64,000 bases of DNA from JAHBNG01 sp039028975 (GTDB taxonomy: Bacteria; Chloroflexota; Anaerolineae; Caldilineales; Caldilineaceae). Under the pieces are notes generated by a model that was not told where the DNA came from, ran no database searches, and was given only the letters and a program-made list of their open reading frames with translations. The stretch is taken from positions 1-64,000 of the forward strand of contig JBCCHB010000036.1 in the NCBI GenBank assembly GCA_039028975.1. The letters are read 5' to 3'. Below, one piece after another: positions 17,528-26,601 of this stretch. Position numbers and translations under genes: made by a program. Numbering within the stretch: the first letter of the stretch is position 1; each line of letters starts with the position of its first letter.

Positions 17528-20047
17528 ATGAGTATGAATACATTACTATCCTCGGTTGAGCCACTAACAGTTGCTTACGATCGAGAACGATTCGAAGACA
17601 TTGGCTATATGACCTGCATGACCTTGTCCATGCTTGGTAACTATGCTCAAACTGGGCATTTTGGTGGTCCGTTGGCCTACACACCGTACAATGTGGCACT
17701 CCACTTAGCGGGTCCGGAACTGGGTGGTATGCGTTACGATTATCGTCGCCCCAAACATCCATTTGGCGACAAATTCTTGCTCGCTGGTGGCCACAACATC
17801 CCCACCTCCTATGCGTTGTGGATGATTATGGGCGAGGCGCTGGCGCGTAAACATACAGCCACTGGCGATCCCAAGTACCATGTTCCGCCAGAAATCACCA
17901 TGTTGCCGATTGATGCCTTGGGTTTTCGGCGTGGTGCCGGTCCGTTGCAAACGCTGTTACAGGATCATGATCTGGTCGATCATCCTCTCTTTGCCCAAGC
18001 CAACGTACGCGGCATTCGCGCGCTAGCAGGCCATTCCGAATCAACCGATCTGACGAATGATGTCAACGGTGGCCCTTCAGGGATTGGGATTGCTACCGCC
18101 GCGGGAAAAGCAGCTTTTTGGGACTTAATGGGTGCTCCTGATGGGTTAAAGATCTATGCTCTGGAGGGCGAATTTGCCATGACCGAAGGGCATGCCCAAG
18201 AGCTAAAGACCCAAGCCCTCTCGGCTCAGGTGGGTAAACGATTGCGCATTCTGCTCTCTTACAACAATGCAGGCATCGATGACACATTGATGAATGGGGT
18301 TGTGGATGCCAAATATAATCAATATCGTCTCGAAGACCAGTGGACCTCTTACGGCTGGAACGTCTTTACGCTGGAGGATGGGAATGATTATGATCAGATT
18401 TTGGCTGTCCTCAAGACCATGGAAGATTGGGATCCCGAAGATCGCCGTCCCATGATTGTTATTGGCAACACGGTTAAAGGATATTGGCCTGGCGCGATCG
18501 ATGGGAAGCTCCCAGGATATGGTGATCAGTTGGTCTCTTATCCAAGCCATCCCTATGCCATGGCCATGAATTCGGAATACTTTGTCGCCCTAGCCGAATC
18601 GTTCGAGAATCGGTACGACGTCGAATTTGCAGGCATTCGCCAAGGGCCGGTTACCGATGAGCGTGAGCGCCTGATCCAGTTCAAGACCAACATTGATGTG
18701 GTCATGTCACTGCTAGACCAGAGGGGACTGGGAGATTGGTTGGCCGATCGACTTGTGGAATTGGGCGATGCAGTACCTGACGACATGCCTCTGCGGGCTG
18801 ACAATAGCAAGGATCCATTTTTGGATGATCGCCTGCTTGTGAAGAATCTTCCAGAGGAACCTCAGTTACCTACGGTAAAAAATCCAGTCTCCGGAGAGGA
18901 AAAATCCGTCGACATCACGCTTTTTAGAGAAGCTGGAGAGGTTGCCGGAACACGGCGGGCCATTTCTGAAATTTTCAAGTGGCTGAATTATGTAACGGAG
19001 AATCGGTTCATCACCTTGGCTGCCGACCTGTCCGGGTCCATCAATGTTGAAAAGGCGAACCTGTGGGGCCACTACAATCCGGTCGACAATCCAGTTGGCA
19101 CCCGCTTTAAGGCCGCCATTCAGGAAGCGGGAAATGCATCAACCGCGATTGGGCTGATTAGCCAAAGCGCGGCTCTAAATCCGGACGGATTCGCTGGCGT
19201 TTGGGCGTTAAGCGGCACATACGGCGCATTTACCCCACTGATGTATACACCAGCTCGCGTGTGGAGCCAGCAAAGTCAAGACTCTCCTTTCCGGGTTGGG
19301 GTATTACATATTTTGGCTGGCCACTCGGGGCCAGAGACAGCAGCGGATGCACGAACCCACTTCGGCATTTTTGCTCCGCAGGTCTGGAAACTCTTTCCCC
19401 GTGGGCAAGCGATTCATCTGAGCTTCTGGGACTACAATGATGTGGCCCCTGGCTACTTTGCGGCTGCCGAGATCGCCGCGCGAGATCCCAAGGTGGGCAT
19501 CATCATCATTGAGGTGGCCCGGCCCGATTTCCCTGTGGCGGATCGCAACACCTTTGCCGATTCTGACCTTAGAGCAGCGGCCAAAGGGTTCTATGTCATT
19601 CGCGACTTTGCACCAGACAAACCACGACATGGCTATGTGGTCGTCCAGGGTTCCAACTCCACCGTCAATCTGGTCCAGATTCTACCCAGACTCGAAGCTG
19701 AGGGCATCAACGTTAAGGTCATTGCAGCCGTTAGCGAAGATCTGTTTGAGCGGCAGTCCCAGGCATATCGAGATTCCGTGCTGCCGCCCGAGGCCAAGTA
19801 TGACCTGATGGTAGTCAGTACAGCTACCCGGCGGGTTTGGCCGGTACGAGATGTGGGGCCACAGACCGATGCTTATTCTCTGGCCTCAGACTGGGACGAC
19901 CAGTGGCTGACAGGCGGTCTGGAACCTGATGTGATCGCAGAAGCGCACCTCGATACCGAGTCGATTTATGCTGGGATTAAACGATTTGCTGAAGAGCGGG
20001 AGCAGCGCTTAGGTACTCAGCGCGAGTTGCTGGCGGCTTTGGGCTGA
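17528..20047 (+). CDS. Large transketolase-like ThDP-dependent enzyme, 839 aa
   Basis: Thiamine-diphosphate enzyme of the transketolase/pyruvate-dehydrogenase E1 superfamily. The cofactor motif is present in altered form: 'LEGEFAMTEGHAQE' then, about 30 residues later, 'LLSYNNAGIDD' (GDG...NN type). N-terminal landmarks 'QTGHFGGPLAYTPYNVALHL' and 'GGHNIPTSYALWMIMGEAL', and central 'NVEKANLWGHYNPVDNPVGTRF', are transketolase-like. It is longer than a normal transketolase (about 660 aa) and lacks AceE landmarks. AGGAGG at about 17509 precedes the ATG. Carbohydrate-metabolism genes surround it. The reaction is not assigned. Confidence 0.78.
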   Translation: MSMNTLLSSVEPLTVAYDRERFEDIGYMTCMTLSMLGNYAQTGHFGGPLAYTPYNVALHLAGPELGGMRYDYRRPKHPFGDKFLLAGGHNIPTSYALWMIMGEALARKHTATGDPKYHVPPEITMLPIDALGFRRGAGPLQTLLQDHDLVDHPLFAQANVRGIRALAGHSESTDLTNDVNGGPSGIGIATAAGKAAFWDLMGAPDGLKIYALEGEFAMTEGHAQELKTQALSAQVGKRLRILLSYNNAGIDDTLMNGVVDAKYNQYRLEDQWTSYGWNVFTLEDGNDYDQILAVLKTMEDWDPEDRRPMIVIGNTVKGYWPGAIDGKLPGYGDQLVSYPSHPYAMAMNSEYFVALAESFENRYDVEFAGIRQGPVTDERERLIQFKTNIDVVMSLLDQRGLGDWLADRLVELGDAVPDDMPLRADNSKDPFLDDRLLVKNLPEEPQLPTVKNPVSGEEKSVDITLFREAGEVAGTRRAISEIFKWLNYVTENRFITLAADLSGSINVEKANLWGHYNPVDNPVGTRFKAAIQEAGNASTAIGLISQSAALNPDGFAGVWALSGTYGAFTPLMYTPARVWSQQSQDSPFRVGVLHILAGHSGPETAADARTHFGIFAPQVWKLFPRGQAIHLSFWDYNDVAPGYFAAAEIAARDPKVGIIIIEVARPDFPVADRNTFADSDLRAAAKGFYVIRDFAPDKPRHGYVVVQGSNSTVNLVQILPRLEAEGINVKVIAAVSEDLFERQSQAYRDSVLPPEAKYDLMVVSTATRRVWPVRDVGPQTDAYSLASDWDDQWLTGGLEPDVIAEAHLDTESIYAGIKRFAEEREQRLGTQRELLAALG

Positions 20048-20130
20048 TATATCGTCCATGGTCGTTTGGGGTGCTTTACGCCTGCTTCGCAAACGTTAGT
20101 CCAAAGTCAGTTTTGTCGACGTCATTCCTA

Positions 20131-20177
20131 TTGCGGTCTACTGTATATAGCTTGCTGCCATGAACAGTAGATCGCAA
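20131..20177. repeat. Inverted repeat downstream of the transketolase-like gene
   Basis: Arms TTGCGGTCTACTGT (20131-20144) and ACAGTAGATCGCAA (20164-20177) pair with one mismatch around a 19-nt loop. It has no T-run, so it may be a REP-type hairpin or an mRNA 3'-end structure. A related arm sequence (TAGATCGCA) occurs at 22715. Confidence 0.5.
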
Positions 20178-20304
20178 CCGTTCAATGAGCAGGCCCACGT
20201 GTGGCATGAGGCGTGTCTATTCTACGGTGATCTACCGTGCATAGGACAGGATTACGATTGAATGCTGCAGCATAATCATGTACCTGAGCTACATTTGAGT
20301 CGCT

Positions 20305-21357
20305 CTATGAGAGAGCCTCTAAACCATCGTTCTGTTCAGTCGCTTCGCTTGCGGTATCATCTCGTTCAGATTGCTCCACTATGAATCGCTCAAAGTCCTC
20401 AATCGTTTCGACCATAACCGACTGCCTCAACAGCTCGTTTAGTTGATCTAAGTCTACTAGCTCATCGATTTGGTCAACCAGATCTTGCGGGATAGAATCA
20501 AAACGCAAGTTGAGAATTTCGAAGATATCTTCACGGGCTTTCTTAACAATACCTTGCTCAATACCTTGCTCAATACCTTGCTCAATACCTTGCTCAATAC
20601 CTTCCTGAAGTGCGAATCGCTCAATACTGGTTACATATCGCATCTTCTGCTCCTCCTCATACTCACTTATCTCTATTTGGAAACGCTGTGCCAAATTATC
20701 CGGCAATGCCATAACCCAGTCGATGAACCGAAATAATTCCAACACATCCGCACGCTTGTAGCCACGTGCGTACAGGTTCTTCACTAGCTCCAGCTTCCAC
20801 CGTAAACGATCCTGCGGATGACGACGAGTCGCCAGAGCCTGTAAGTGGGCCATCACTACTAAAGCAAACGGATTTGCATTTTGCTCCAATTCCACCCACT
20901 TTGTCTTGTAATCCAACAACTTCACAGTCGGAAAAGAGAGCTTCATTTCGCTTCCCCAGCGACCGTAACGATATTCTTTAGGCTTCCAGTCAGCCTGCTC
21001 GTCTGCTAGAACAACCATCGTCACGACCTCGCGCTGATAACGATCAAAGAGGCGGTAATTGTAGACAAACATGCGCTGCTCAAAGGTCTCTTCTTTCTGG
21101 CTCTGTACATCTATATGGACCAGAATCCAGGCTTCTGTACCTTCCTTTAGCCATACTTTAACCAGCTTATCAACGACGCGCCGACCAACTTCGGCTTCTC
21201 GTACCACACGTTGCAGTTCTTTGTCCAGGAACTCAAAGCCGCGATGCCAATCGATGTCAGCATAGGCCAAAGGAAAGAAAAAGTTCATAAACTCTAGATA
21301 ATAGCGATCTAAGATCTCTTTCCAGGGGCTGTCGTAGTCGGCGTATTGACGAGTCAT
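20305..21357 (-). CDS. Rpn/PD-(D/E)XK nuclease-transposase family protein
   Basis: Resembles the recombination-promoting nuclease (Rpn/YhgA-like) family common in cyanobacteria and Chloroflexota. The nuclease core is at the N-terminus: 'DKELQRVV', 'VDKLVKVW', then 'AWILVHIDVQSQKEETFEQRMFVYNYRLFDRY'. The family usually has HIEVQ; here it is HIDVQ. A helical C-terminal half contains four in-frame GIEQ units (from 12-bp DNA repeats at 20548-20595) after 'ALQE'. No terminal inverted repeats or second transposase gene are seen, so it is not an intact insertion sequence. Confidence 0.72.
   Translation of the reverse strand: MTRQYADYDSPWKEILDRYYLEFMNFFFPLAYADIDWHRGFEFLDKELQRVVREAEVGRRVVDKLVKVWLKEGTEAWILVHIDVQSQKEETFEQRMFVYNYRLFDRYQREVVTMVVLADEQADWKPKEYRYGRWGSEMKLSFPTVKLLDYKTKWVELEQNANPFALVVMAHLQALATRRHPQDRLRWKLELVKNLYARGYKRADVLELFRFIDWVMALPDNLAQRFQIEISEYEEEQKMRYVTSIERFALQEGIEQGIEQGIEQGIEQGIVKKAREDIFEILNLRFDSIPQDLVDQIDELVDLDQLNELLRQSVMVETIEDFERFIVEQSERDDTASEATEQNDGLEALS
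20548..20603 (+). repeat. 12-bp tandem repeat inside the Rpn-like gene
   Basis: Four perfect copies of AATACCTTGCTC plus a partial fifth, encoding GIEQ on the minus strand. Copy number changes would keep the frame. Confidence 0.85.
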
Positions 21358-21522
21358 CTACATAGTATACCACATGTCACATTGCATCCTGGTTGTTGGA
21401 GTCGATACCAAAAATGTCTATTGTCAGTCCATCTACAATCGGGTATAATTAGAGTACTTGTCAACCTTCCCCAGTCAACTAAATGATCGCCAGACCAATG
21501 GCTTGCACCAGGAGGCCAAACC

Positions 21523-22707
21523 ATGTCCTATCGTGATTCCGCATTCCTTCGAAATCACATCCAGAGCATCCTCTCGTTCTATCATCCCATCTGTATCGAT
21601 AATGAGCTGGGCGGCTATATCAATCAACTACGCGATGATGGCTCCATCTTTGATCGGATGACCAAGCACCTCGTAGGCACCTGTCGCGTTGTTTATAATT
21701 ACTCTCTTGCCTTTTTGCTCTTTGACGAGTCTGTGTATCGAGACGCTGCAGCCCATGGATTGAATTTCCTCCAGGAGGCGCATCGCCAAGCCGACGGTGG
21801 ATTCGCCTGGGTCTTGCAAGGACGAGAGGTCGAGGATGGCACTCGTCACTGTTATGGCCATGCTTTTGTGCTGCTGGCCGCGGCTGGCGCAACCAAAGCC
21901 GGTGTCGATGGCGCAAGCGGCCTTGCTTCTGAGGTTTACGATTTGCTAGAGACGCACTTTTGGGAGCCTGAGGCCCAACTCTATGTTGATGAGATCAAGG
22001 CCGATGATTGGCGTGCAGTTGATCCGTATCGCGGCCAAAACGCCAACATGCACATGTGTGAAGCCATGCTCTGCGCCTACCAGGCCACTGAAGAAAGCAA
22101 ATATCTGGATCGGGCTCATCTGCTGGCTACCCGCATCTGTGTCGATTTGGCTGACAAAGCCGACGGGCTGATCTGGGAACATTACAAGACCGATTGGAGC
22201 CACGATTGGGAATACAACAAGGAGGATCCCAAGAACCTCTTCAAACCGTACGGATATCTCCCTGGCCACTTTACTGAGTGGGCCAAGCTACTGCTAATTC
22301 TCGAGCAGTATCGCTCCGAACCGTGGATGGTTACGCGGGCTCAAAGCCTCTTCGATATTGCTTTGGAGAAGAGTTGGGATCACGAGCGCGGTGGCATGCA
22401 TTATACATTTGCACCCAACGGGCAGATTCTGGATATGGATCGCTACTACTGGGTCTTGTCCGAAACGTTTGCAGCCTCTGCTCTACTTGCGCTCCGTACT
22501 GGCGATTCCCGTTACTGGCATTGGTATGACAGAGCGTGGACCTTTGCGGATAAGCATTTCGTCGACCACAAATTTGGCGGCTGGTATCGTATCTTGGATG
22601 CAGATAACCAGAAGTATGATGATCTGAAAAGCCCAGCGTCCAAAACCGACTATCATCCGCTGGCTGCCTGTTATGAGACATTGGAAGCCATGCGTTCCAT
22701 GGCTTGA
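21523..22707 (+). CDS. AGE-family epimerase/isomerase
   Basis: N-acylglucosamine 2-epimerase-like (alpha/alpha)6-barrel enzyme acting on the C2 configuration of a sugar. Conserved parts: 'HLVGTCRVVYNYSLAFLLF', the 'CYGHAFVLLAAAGATKAGV' helix with its His, 'GQNANMHMCEAMLCAYQAT' (active-site NxHMH), 'PGHFTEWAKLLL' (PGH motif) and 'DRYYWVLSETFAASALL'. AGGAGG precedes the ATG by 7 bases. 394 aa is typical. AGE members include mannose isomerase and cellobiose epimerase; substrate is not decided. A VOC gene follows after a hairpin. Confidence 0.88.
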   Translation: MSYRDSAFLRNHIQSILSFYHPICIDNELGGYINQLRDDGSIFDRMTKHLVGTCRVVYNYSLAFLLFDESVYRDAAAHGLNFLQEAHRQADGGFAWVLQGREVEDGTRHCYGHAFVLLAAAGATKAGVDGASGLASEVYDLLETHFWEPEAQLYVDEIKADDWRAVDPYRGQNANMHMCEAMLCAYQATEESKYLDRAHLLATRICVDLADKADGLIWEHYKTDWSHDWEYNKEDPKNLFKPYGYLPGHFTEWAKLLLILEQYRSEPWMVTRAQSLFDIALEKSWDHERGGMHYTFAPNGQILDMDRYYWVLSETFAASALLALRTGDSRYWHWYDRAWTFADKHFVDHKFGGWYRILDADNQKYDDLKSPASKTDYHPLAACYETLEAMRSMA

Positions 22708-22714
22708 TACTTAG

Positions 22715-22770
22715 TAGATCGCAGCGTCATTCTGGGGAACCGAAGAATCTCTCACTGACGTTGCGATCTA
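22715..22770. repeat. Palindromic REP-like hairpin
   Basis: Arms TAGATCGCAGCGTCA (22715-22729) and TGACGTTGCGATCTA (22756-22770) pair with one G-T position; the loop contains TTCTGGGGAACCGAAGAATC. It lies between the AGE and VOC genes, just upstream of the VOC ribosome binding site. Confidence 0.6.
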
Positions 22771-22792
22771 TTGATACTGTAAGGAGACTACT

Positions 22793-23170
22793 ATGCCAAC
22801 CTACCGAATCGAACACATTCACCACGAAACCAGCGATGTTGCCTCCACGGCTCACTTCTATCAACATATGCTGGGGGCTACTCCAGAACATGACCCAATG
22901 GTTGATGAGAATGGGGTTACATGGTCGCGCTTAATGTTGGCAGGCCTCATGATAACGATAACCGATCGTCCGGCCTCTACCATTAGCAGCGGGCGCAATC
23001 AGGGACTAGATCATCTGGCTGTCGGGACGGATGACTTTGATGGGGCCATTGCTGATCTACGGGCAAAGGGTGTTGAGTTCTGGATGGAACCTCAACGTCC
23101 CGAGCCTGGTAAGGGCATCGCCTTTATCAAGGGGCCGGACAACAGCAAAATAGAGCTGCTTGAGTACTGA
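22793..23170 (+). CDS. VOC-family (glyoxalase/bleomycin-resistance fold) protein
   Basis: Small metal-dependent vicinal-oxygen-chelate fold protein, 125 aa. N-terminal 'YRIEHIHHETSDVASTAHFYQHMLGA' gives the first metal His and the characteristic helix; 'GLDHLAVGTDDFDGAIADLRAKGVEFWMEP' starts the second module; 'IAFIKGPDNSKIELLEY' ends with the expected Glu ligand. SD AAGGAG lies before the ATG. It could be a methylmalonyl-CoA epimerase, a lactoylglutathione lyase-like or a lyase-type member; substrate unknown. Confidence 0.85.
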   Translation: MPTYRIEHIHHETSDVASTAHFYQHMLGATPEHDPMVDENGVTWSRLMLAGLMITITDRPASTISSGRNQGLDHLAVGTDDFDGAIADLRAKGVEFWMEPQRPEPGKGIAFIKGPDNSKIELLEY

Positions 23171-23308
23171 TATCCATGGTAAGGAATCAAGATCGAGTGA
23201 CTCTACTGCAAAAAGAGTAAATTTGCATGAATTCCGTGGATTCTCTGACTGAAAAATCTGTGAAATCTTTGTAATCTTTGTTTCTGCAGTTTACTCAATT
23301 ATATGACC

Positions 23309-25858
23309 TCAAAAGCGGTTCAGCCTTAACCCTCTGTCAATGGCGTTACCCATGATTTTAAGAAATTGACCCCGAAATTTGCCCTCAAACGGATCATCGT
23401 TGACCAAATATGTCCATGTGGCAGAGGGCAATTTGGCTTTGATTGACATTAGCTGTGGCTCCGTGGAATGAATATCCAAAAAGGCCCTAATCACTTCTAA
23501 TTCGAAGTTCTGCCACATGTGCTCGAATTGCCCAATCAAACGCCTATGAAATTCCTGCAACGGATCCAGCTGTCCAACCCGAAATAAATAGATGCCCTCT
23601 CGTATATCTGCCACATCTTCAAGGTGATAGGACCAAGCTCGGTCCAAATGGCTAAGTAAGAGAAGTCGACAAAGTTCGGCCAATTCTTCCCGCTCTAACA
23701 CATTCTGCAACTGCAAAACATGGTGGTGAGCATGTTCATGAAAATAGGTCAGTGCATTCTCCGCATCCATCAAGCTGATGCGTTTCTTATTGACAATCTG
23801 TCTTTGTTGCTCAAGCAAGTATGAATATTTGACCAGCGTCTTCTTAATCTCTAAGTTCTGACCTATGATAATTCGGTGAACATGGTCGATCTTTTGCCTA
23901 ACTTTGGGATGAGTTAGCTCTTCGTTTTCCTGGTCAGGTATACTCAGCTCTGTTTGAAAACCCGAGTTTGCTCTTTCTTGCAGAGGCTGTGGAAAGCTCC
24001 GATTTTCGAAGCGAACGCAGACTAGATATGCTTCAGAGAGCGACTCAGTGAGCTGGTATTTGGCAAAGAGATCATCCTCGATGCTAATAAAGAAAATCGA
24101 CGAGCCTGGGTCTCCTTGACGACCTGCACGTCCTCTCAGCTGCTTGTCGAGACGCGGGCTTTCGTGTTTGTTGGTGCCAATGACGTATAGCCCACCAAGC
24201 CTTGCTACCTCTTCTTTTTCATTCTCATCAGCACCACCCAACCGAATATCCGTTCCCCTACCAGCCATATTGGTTGAAATTGTTACAGCACCTAACCTAC
24301 CTGCGTTGGCGATAATCTGGGCTTCGTGCTCATCCCGTTTGGCATTCAGAATCTGGCAGGCCACCCGTGCATGCTGCAATGCTGTGGCATATTGGGCAGA
24401 CTCTTCCACAGTAGCCGTTCCGACAAGAATAGGGCGACCAGTTTGATGCGTATGTACAATCTCTTCAATAATGGCTTTCTGCTTTGCCATCTTGGTCCGA
24501 AAAATTCGATCTGGGAAATCTTGACGAATGCAAGGGCGATTGGGCGGGATAACAACGACGTCTAAACCATAAAACGCTCTCAGCTCTTTTTCGGCACTCT
24601 TGGCAGTTGCACTCATTCCGCTGGTCTTTGAGTAAAGCCGTAAGAAGTACTGCAAGGCAATTGAATTCAAGATACGCCCTTGCGATTGGATGGTGAGTCC
24701 TTCCTTGGCCTCAATCGCTTCTTGAATTCCGTCGGGCCATCTTCTTCGCTCCGCGATTCGCCCTGTAAATTCATCAACCAGCTCCACAACACCATAGCGT
24801 ACAATATAATCTACATCTTTTTTTACCAGAAACTCTGCATAAAGGGCGCAGTTAAGTCGGGCCAGGCCTTCTATAGTGCGGTCACTTTGGAAACCGGCGT
24901 TTTCCGCAGCCTCTACAGGGGAGACCACACTCCGGTCATCAAACGGAGCTGAGTATAAATAGCTGTCTGCATAGAGATCCTCAATGCCTAGGAGAGTTTC
25001 GGCTCTTCTAAGACCCTGATCTGTCAAATGTACCGTGCGAGCATATCTGTCAAACCGAATATCAGTCTGGCGATCGAGCTGGCGGACAAGCCCAGCCATT
25101 TGAATCAAAAGCTGGATGTCCGTATCTACATCTAAACTCAGCTCGTCCTCCGTTGTAGAACCTGCAATAACCAGCGGTATCCTGGCCTCATCAATAAGGA
25201 TCGAGTCTGCTTCATCGATAATGGCGTAGTAAAAGTGACGATGTACTTGCTCCTTTGCATGGTAGCAGAGGGCATCGCGTAGATAGTCAAAACCCGCTTC
25301 CTTGGCTGTGAGGTAGGTGACGTCCGCGCCATATGCTTTACGCCGTTCTCGCTCGGTCATCCCCTCATAGACTGCATCGACAGAGAGAGCCAGGAAAGCA
25401 TAGACTGGCCTCATCCATTCCGCATCCCTTCGAGCTAGGTAATCATTGAAGGTAAGGATATGAACGCCCTGGTCAGTGAGCGCATTGAGATAGGCCGGGA
25501 AGACGGCCATTAACGTTTTCCCTTCACCGGTCTGCATCTCCACTAATTTGCCTTGATGCAGAGCTATCCCACCCATTATCTGACAATCGTAAGGCTGTAG
25601 ATTTAGCGTACGAGAGATCACCTCCCGAGTTAGGGCAAACGCTCGGGGCAACAAGACGTCGAGGCTCTCTCCAGCTTCGGCACGTTGACGCAGGCATTGC
25701 GAGTACCCTTTTAGCTGGTCATCCTCAAGGCTGGCAAACTCATTACGAAATCGATTGATTTTTTCAAGGATGACTTGAAAGGGCTGAAGGGAATATTCTA
25801 CTCTACTATTATTCAAATATTGTCGAACGCTTTTCACATAGTTAGGAAAGATGGACAC
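23309..25858 (-). CDS. Accessory SecA-type translocase ATPase carrying two in-frame MITE insertions
   Basis: ATP-driven motor of the Sec pathway. Walker A 'MQTGEGKT', DEAD-box 'IIDEADSILIDEARIPL', the Sec-specific 'VDEFTGRI', 'TNMAGRGTDIRLGG' and 'GRAGRQGDPGSS' are all present. I start at a GTG (25858) preceded by AAGGAGG with 5-nt spacing; the longer frame would overlap the FmdE gene. It lacks the C-terminal CxCx8C zinc tail of housekeeping SecA and is shortened there, suggesting a second SecA. Residues about 301-329 and 612-640 are encoded by MITE-1 copies (24871-24957, 23939-24025) and have no counterpart in canonical SecA. Confidence 0.87.
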   Translation of the reverse strand: MSIFPNYVKSVRQYLNNSRVEYSLQPFQVILEKINRFRNEFASLEDDQLKGYSQCLRQRAEAGESLDVLLPRAFALTREVISRTLNLQPYDCQIMGGIALHQGKLVEMQTGEGKTLMAVFPAYLNALTDQGVHILTFNDYLARRDAEWMRPVYAFLALSVDAVYEGMTERERRKAYGADVTYLTAKEAGFDYLRDALCYHAKEQVHRHFYYAIIDEADSILIDEARIPLVIAGSTTEDELSLDVDTDIQLLIQMAGLVRQLDRQTDIRFDRYARTVHLTDQGLRRAETLLGIEDLYADSYLYSAPFDDRSVVSPVEAAENAGFQSDRTIEGLARLNCALYAEFLVKKDVDYIVRYGVVELVDEFTGRIAERRRWPDGIQEAIEAKEGLTIQSQGRILNSIALQYFLRLYSKTSGMSATAKSAEKELRAFYGLDVVVIPPNRPCIRQDFPDRIFRTKMAKQKAIIEEIVHTHQTGRPILVGTATVEESAQYATALQHARVACQILNAKRDEHEAQIIANAGRLGAVTISTNMAGRGTDIRLGGADENEKEEVARLGGLYVIGTNKHESPRLDKQLRGRAGRQGDPGSSIFFISIEDDLFAKYQLTESLSEAYLVCVRFENRSFPQPLQERANSGFQTELSIPDQENEELTHPKVRQKIDHVHRIIIGQNLEIKKTLVKYSYLLEQQRQIVNKKRISLMDAENALTYFHEHAHHHVLQLQNVLEREELAELCRLLLLSHLDRAWSYHLEDVADIREGIYLFRVGQLDPLQEFHRRLIGQFEHMWQNFELEVIRAFLDIHSTEPQLMSIKAKLPSATWTYLVNDDPFEGKFRGQFLKIMGNAIDRGLRLNRF
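23939..24025 (+). repeat. MITE-1 copy inside secA (copy A)
   Basis: An 87-bp element starting TATACTCAGCTCTGTTTG and ending in a divergent GCGAACGCAGACTAG. Read antisense it contributes 29 in-frame codons (VRFENRSFPQPLQERANSGF region) to secA. Length is a multiple of three. Confidence 0.8.
24871..24957 (-). repeat. MITE-1 copy inside secA (copy B)
   Basis: On the minus strand it begins TATACTCAGCTCCGTTTGA and ends GTGACCGCACTATAG, about 87 bp. It contributes the YSAPFDDRSVVSPVEAAENA segment to SecA, in the opposite orientation relative to copy A. Confidence 0.8.
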
Positions 25859-25944
25859 CCATTCCTCCTTGGTCTCAGTCAACCATATTGCGGTCGTTCT
25901 GAAAACAGGTTTCCCATAACAGACGCTGGACGAAGTCTGTGGAC

Positions 25945-26559
25945 TTACCCCATAATACCTCCGACGACAGATTCTTGTTTTGACCCAACCACTGTATAGT
26001 AGCCATTCCCAGCACAGATTTGGCAAAGTGTCTGCCCCTCAACCATGACTTCCCGTTCATTGACGATCTCTTCCCCACAGCGTTCACAATCAACTCGAAC
26101 CCCTGGCCGGCTAACAATTGTCTTCACAGGAGTAGTGAGCTGCACCGGCTGGATGGTCAGTAGCTCGTCATCGGGCATCCGTTGATAACCGCTGAGCATG
26201 GCAAAATAACGCCGTTTTTCTTCAGGAGCGTAGGACCAAGCCCGTTCCCTTACATCGATTTGTGGGGCAACCCGCACCGCTTCTTCAGTTTTGACGTTGA
26301 TAAAGGTCGCCGCAATTTTACCCACATCCTCTAGCCGAAGGGTACGATGGCCCATGGTGGCCCCTGTTGCGACTTCTACGCCATCGGCAAAGCAGCCGTC
26401 GCACTCCACAAGAACCAGCAGGCGCTTGTCCTTGCGAGGGACTCCCATCTGTAGGGCTGCTGCACCAGCCAGCCCAATCCGCACCCCCAAGACCTGACGA
26501 GGACAGAGGTGACTATGACGCGCCGAGGACTCAGCCAGCAGCGACTCCAAAGAATGCAT
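25945..26559 (-). CDS. FmdE-like protein with C-terminal zinc ribbon
   Basis: Resembles FmdE, first described in formylmethanofuran dehydrogenase operons but widespread without them. The FmdE domain is at the N-terminus: 'SSARHSHLCPRQVLGVRIGLAGA' and 'VLVECDGCFADGVEVATGATMGHRTL' contain its conserved His/Cys. The C-terminal TraR/DksA-like ribbon is CERCGE...CQIC. The ATG at 26559 is chosen because AAAGGAG precedes it. It lies 86 bp upstream of the accessory secA on the same strand. Molecular role uncertain; metal or pterin handling is the usual guess. Confidence 0.8.
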   Translation of the reverse strand: MHSLESLLAESSARHSHLCPRQVLGVRIGLAGAAALQMGVPRKDKRLLVLVECDGCFADGVEVATGATMGHRTLRLEDVGKIAATFINVKTEEAVRVAPQIDVRERAWSYAPEEKRRYFAMLSGYQRMPDDELLTIQPVQLTTPVKTIVSRPGVRVDCERCGEEIVNEREVMVEGQTLCQICAGNGYYTVVGSKQESVVGGIMG

Positions 26560-26601
26560 AGGATCTCCTTTCCAAGTTGGGAGGCCACCCCGTTTCCGCA
26601 A

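Noticed and set aside
20305..21357. Intact insertion sequence around the Rpn-like gene
   Set aside because: No terminal inverted repeats or target duplications were found on either side.
25859..26026. N-terminal extension of secA to 26026
   Set aside because: It overlaps the FmdE gene, lacks SecA similarity, and a GTG with AAGGAGG exists at 25858.
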